Shown here in pieces: positions 63,971-64,000 of a stretch of 64,000 nucleotides of DNA. The translations under genes were made by a program, and so were the position numbers. Within the stretch, counting starts at the first letter, position 1, and the number at the start of each line of letters is the position of its first letter. The DNA is from Caenispirillum bisanense (lineage in GTDB: Bacteria; Pseudomonadota; Alphaproteobacteria; Rhodospirillales; UBA2165), in contig CAMDWJ010000012.1 of the NCBI GenBank assembly GCA_945877815.1, positions 43,855 through 107,854 of the forward strand, given 5' to 3'. A model generated the notes under the pieces. That model had not been told where the DNA came from, ran no database searches, and saw nothing but the letters and a program-made list of their open reading frames with translations.

Positions 63971-64000
63971 CCCTCACCCTAACCCTCCCCCGTCGAGGGG
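63971..64000. repeat. G-rich hairpin repeat, cut by the window end
   Basis: CCCTCACCCTAACCCTCCCC and a hairpin start (CCCCCGTCGAGGGG) are the reverse complement of a repeat of the DUF559-flanking type (GGGGGAGGGTTAGGGTGAGGG). It is truncated at the window edge. Confidence 0.7.

Overview
The window is GC-rich bacterial chromosome with dense coding on both strands. Gene content and order point to an alphaproteobacterium, probably a free-living Rhodospirillales/Rhizobiales-type soil or water organism. The evidence is the bamD-recN-ligA order, an F0 ATP synthase operon encoding both b and b' subunits and separate from F1, a DUF721/DciA-type protein, a BigR/SqrR-like sulfur regulator, and many aromatic/organic-acid catabolic genes. 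I found no rRNA, tRNA, CRISPR array, prophage or intact insertion sequence.

Layout. 0-4.2 kb: envelope and DNA maintenance (bamD 3' end, recN, ligA). 4.2-5.2 kb: a Rieske oxygenase. 5.3-7.7 kb: the F0 operon atpI-atpB-atpE-atpG(b')-atpF(b). 7.9-8.35 kb: a DUF559 nuclease gene bracketed by inverted G-rich hairpin repeats. 8.4-15.2 kb: smc, a DsbA-like thiol oxidoreductase, DUF721, an EamA exporter and mutY. 15.3-17.5 kb: small housekeeping or hypothetical genes. 17.5-27.6 kb: a catabolic island with three related alpha/beta hydrolases, an acyl-CoA ligase, a response regulator, a Lys/Ala-rich small basic protein, a gamma-resorcylate-decarboxylase-like amidohydrolase, three RraA/HMG-aldolase-like paralogues and an amidase. 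27.6-30.2 kb: a reactive-sulfur module (TauE, rhodanese, ArsR-type regulator, divergent persulfide-dioxygenase-like MBL protein) with two tandem operator boxes. 30.2-42.5 kb: transporters (YnfA, MFS, FNT, APC, K+/H+ antiporter), MlaC, an aldo/keto reductase, TusA, two CMD proteins, Hyi, PurC and a GRDP-like protein. 42.7-48.2 kb: an FAD oxidoreductase, a four-gene operon of CoA-ester lyase plus three HAD phosphatases, and a divergent CaiB-type CoA transferase. 48.3-53.2 kb: an OmpA-type lipoprotein split by a probable frameshift, a BrkB/YihY protein, RidA, a decayed kdp potassium locus, and an orphan ABC binding protein. 53.6-64 kb: DUF2461, pcm, a flavodoxin-fold reductase, a diheme cytochrome c, two Dpp-type permeases, a DUF1932 dehydrogenase, an LLM monooxygenase, a GST, a FrnE-like DsbA and a FAH-family hydrolase.

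The most interesting items are: (i) the DUF559 endonuclease gene flanked by inverted copies of a hairpin plus G-quadruplex-capable repeat, with related elements elsewhere in the window, which suggests a RAYT/REP-like mobile or maintenance system; (ii) a kdpFABCDE relic reduced to a leader-type membrane peptide and C-terminal fragments of KdpD and KdpE; (iii) a CoA-lyase operon with three overlapping HAD paralogues; (iv) the triplicated RraA-family and alpha/beta hydrolase genes; (v) two probable frameshifts.
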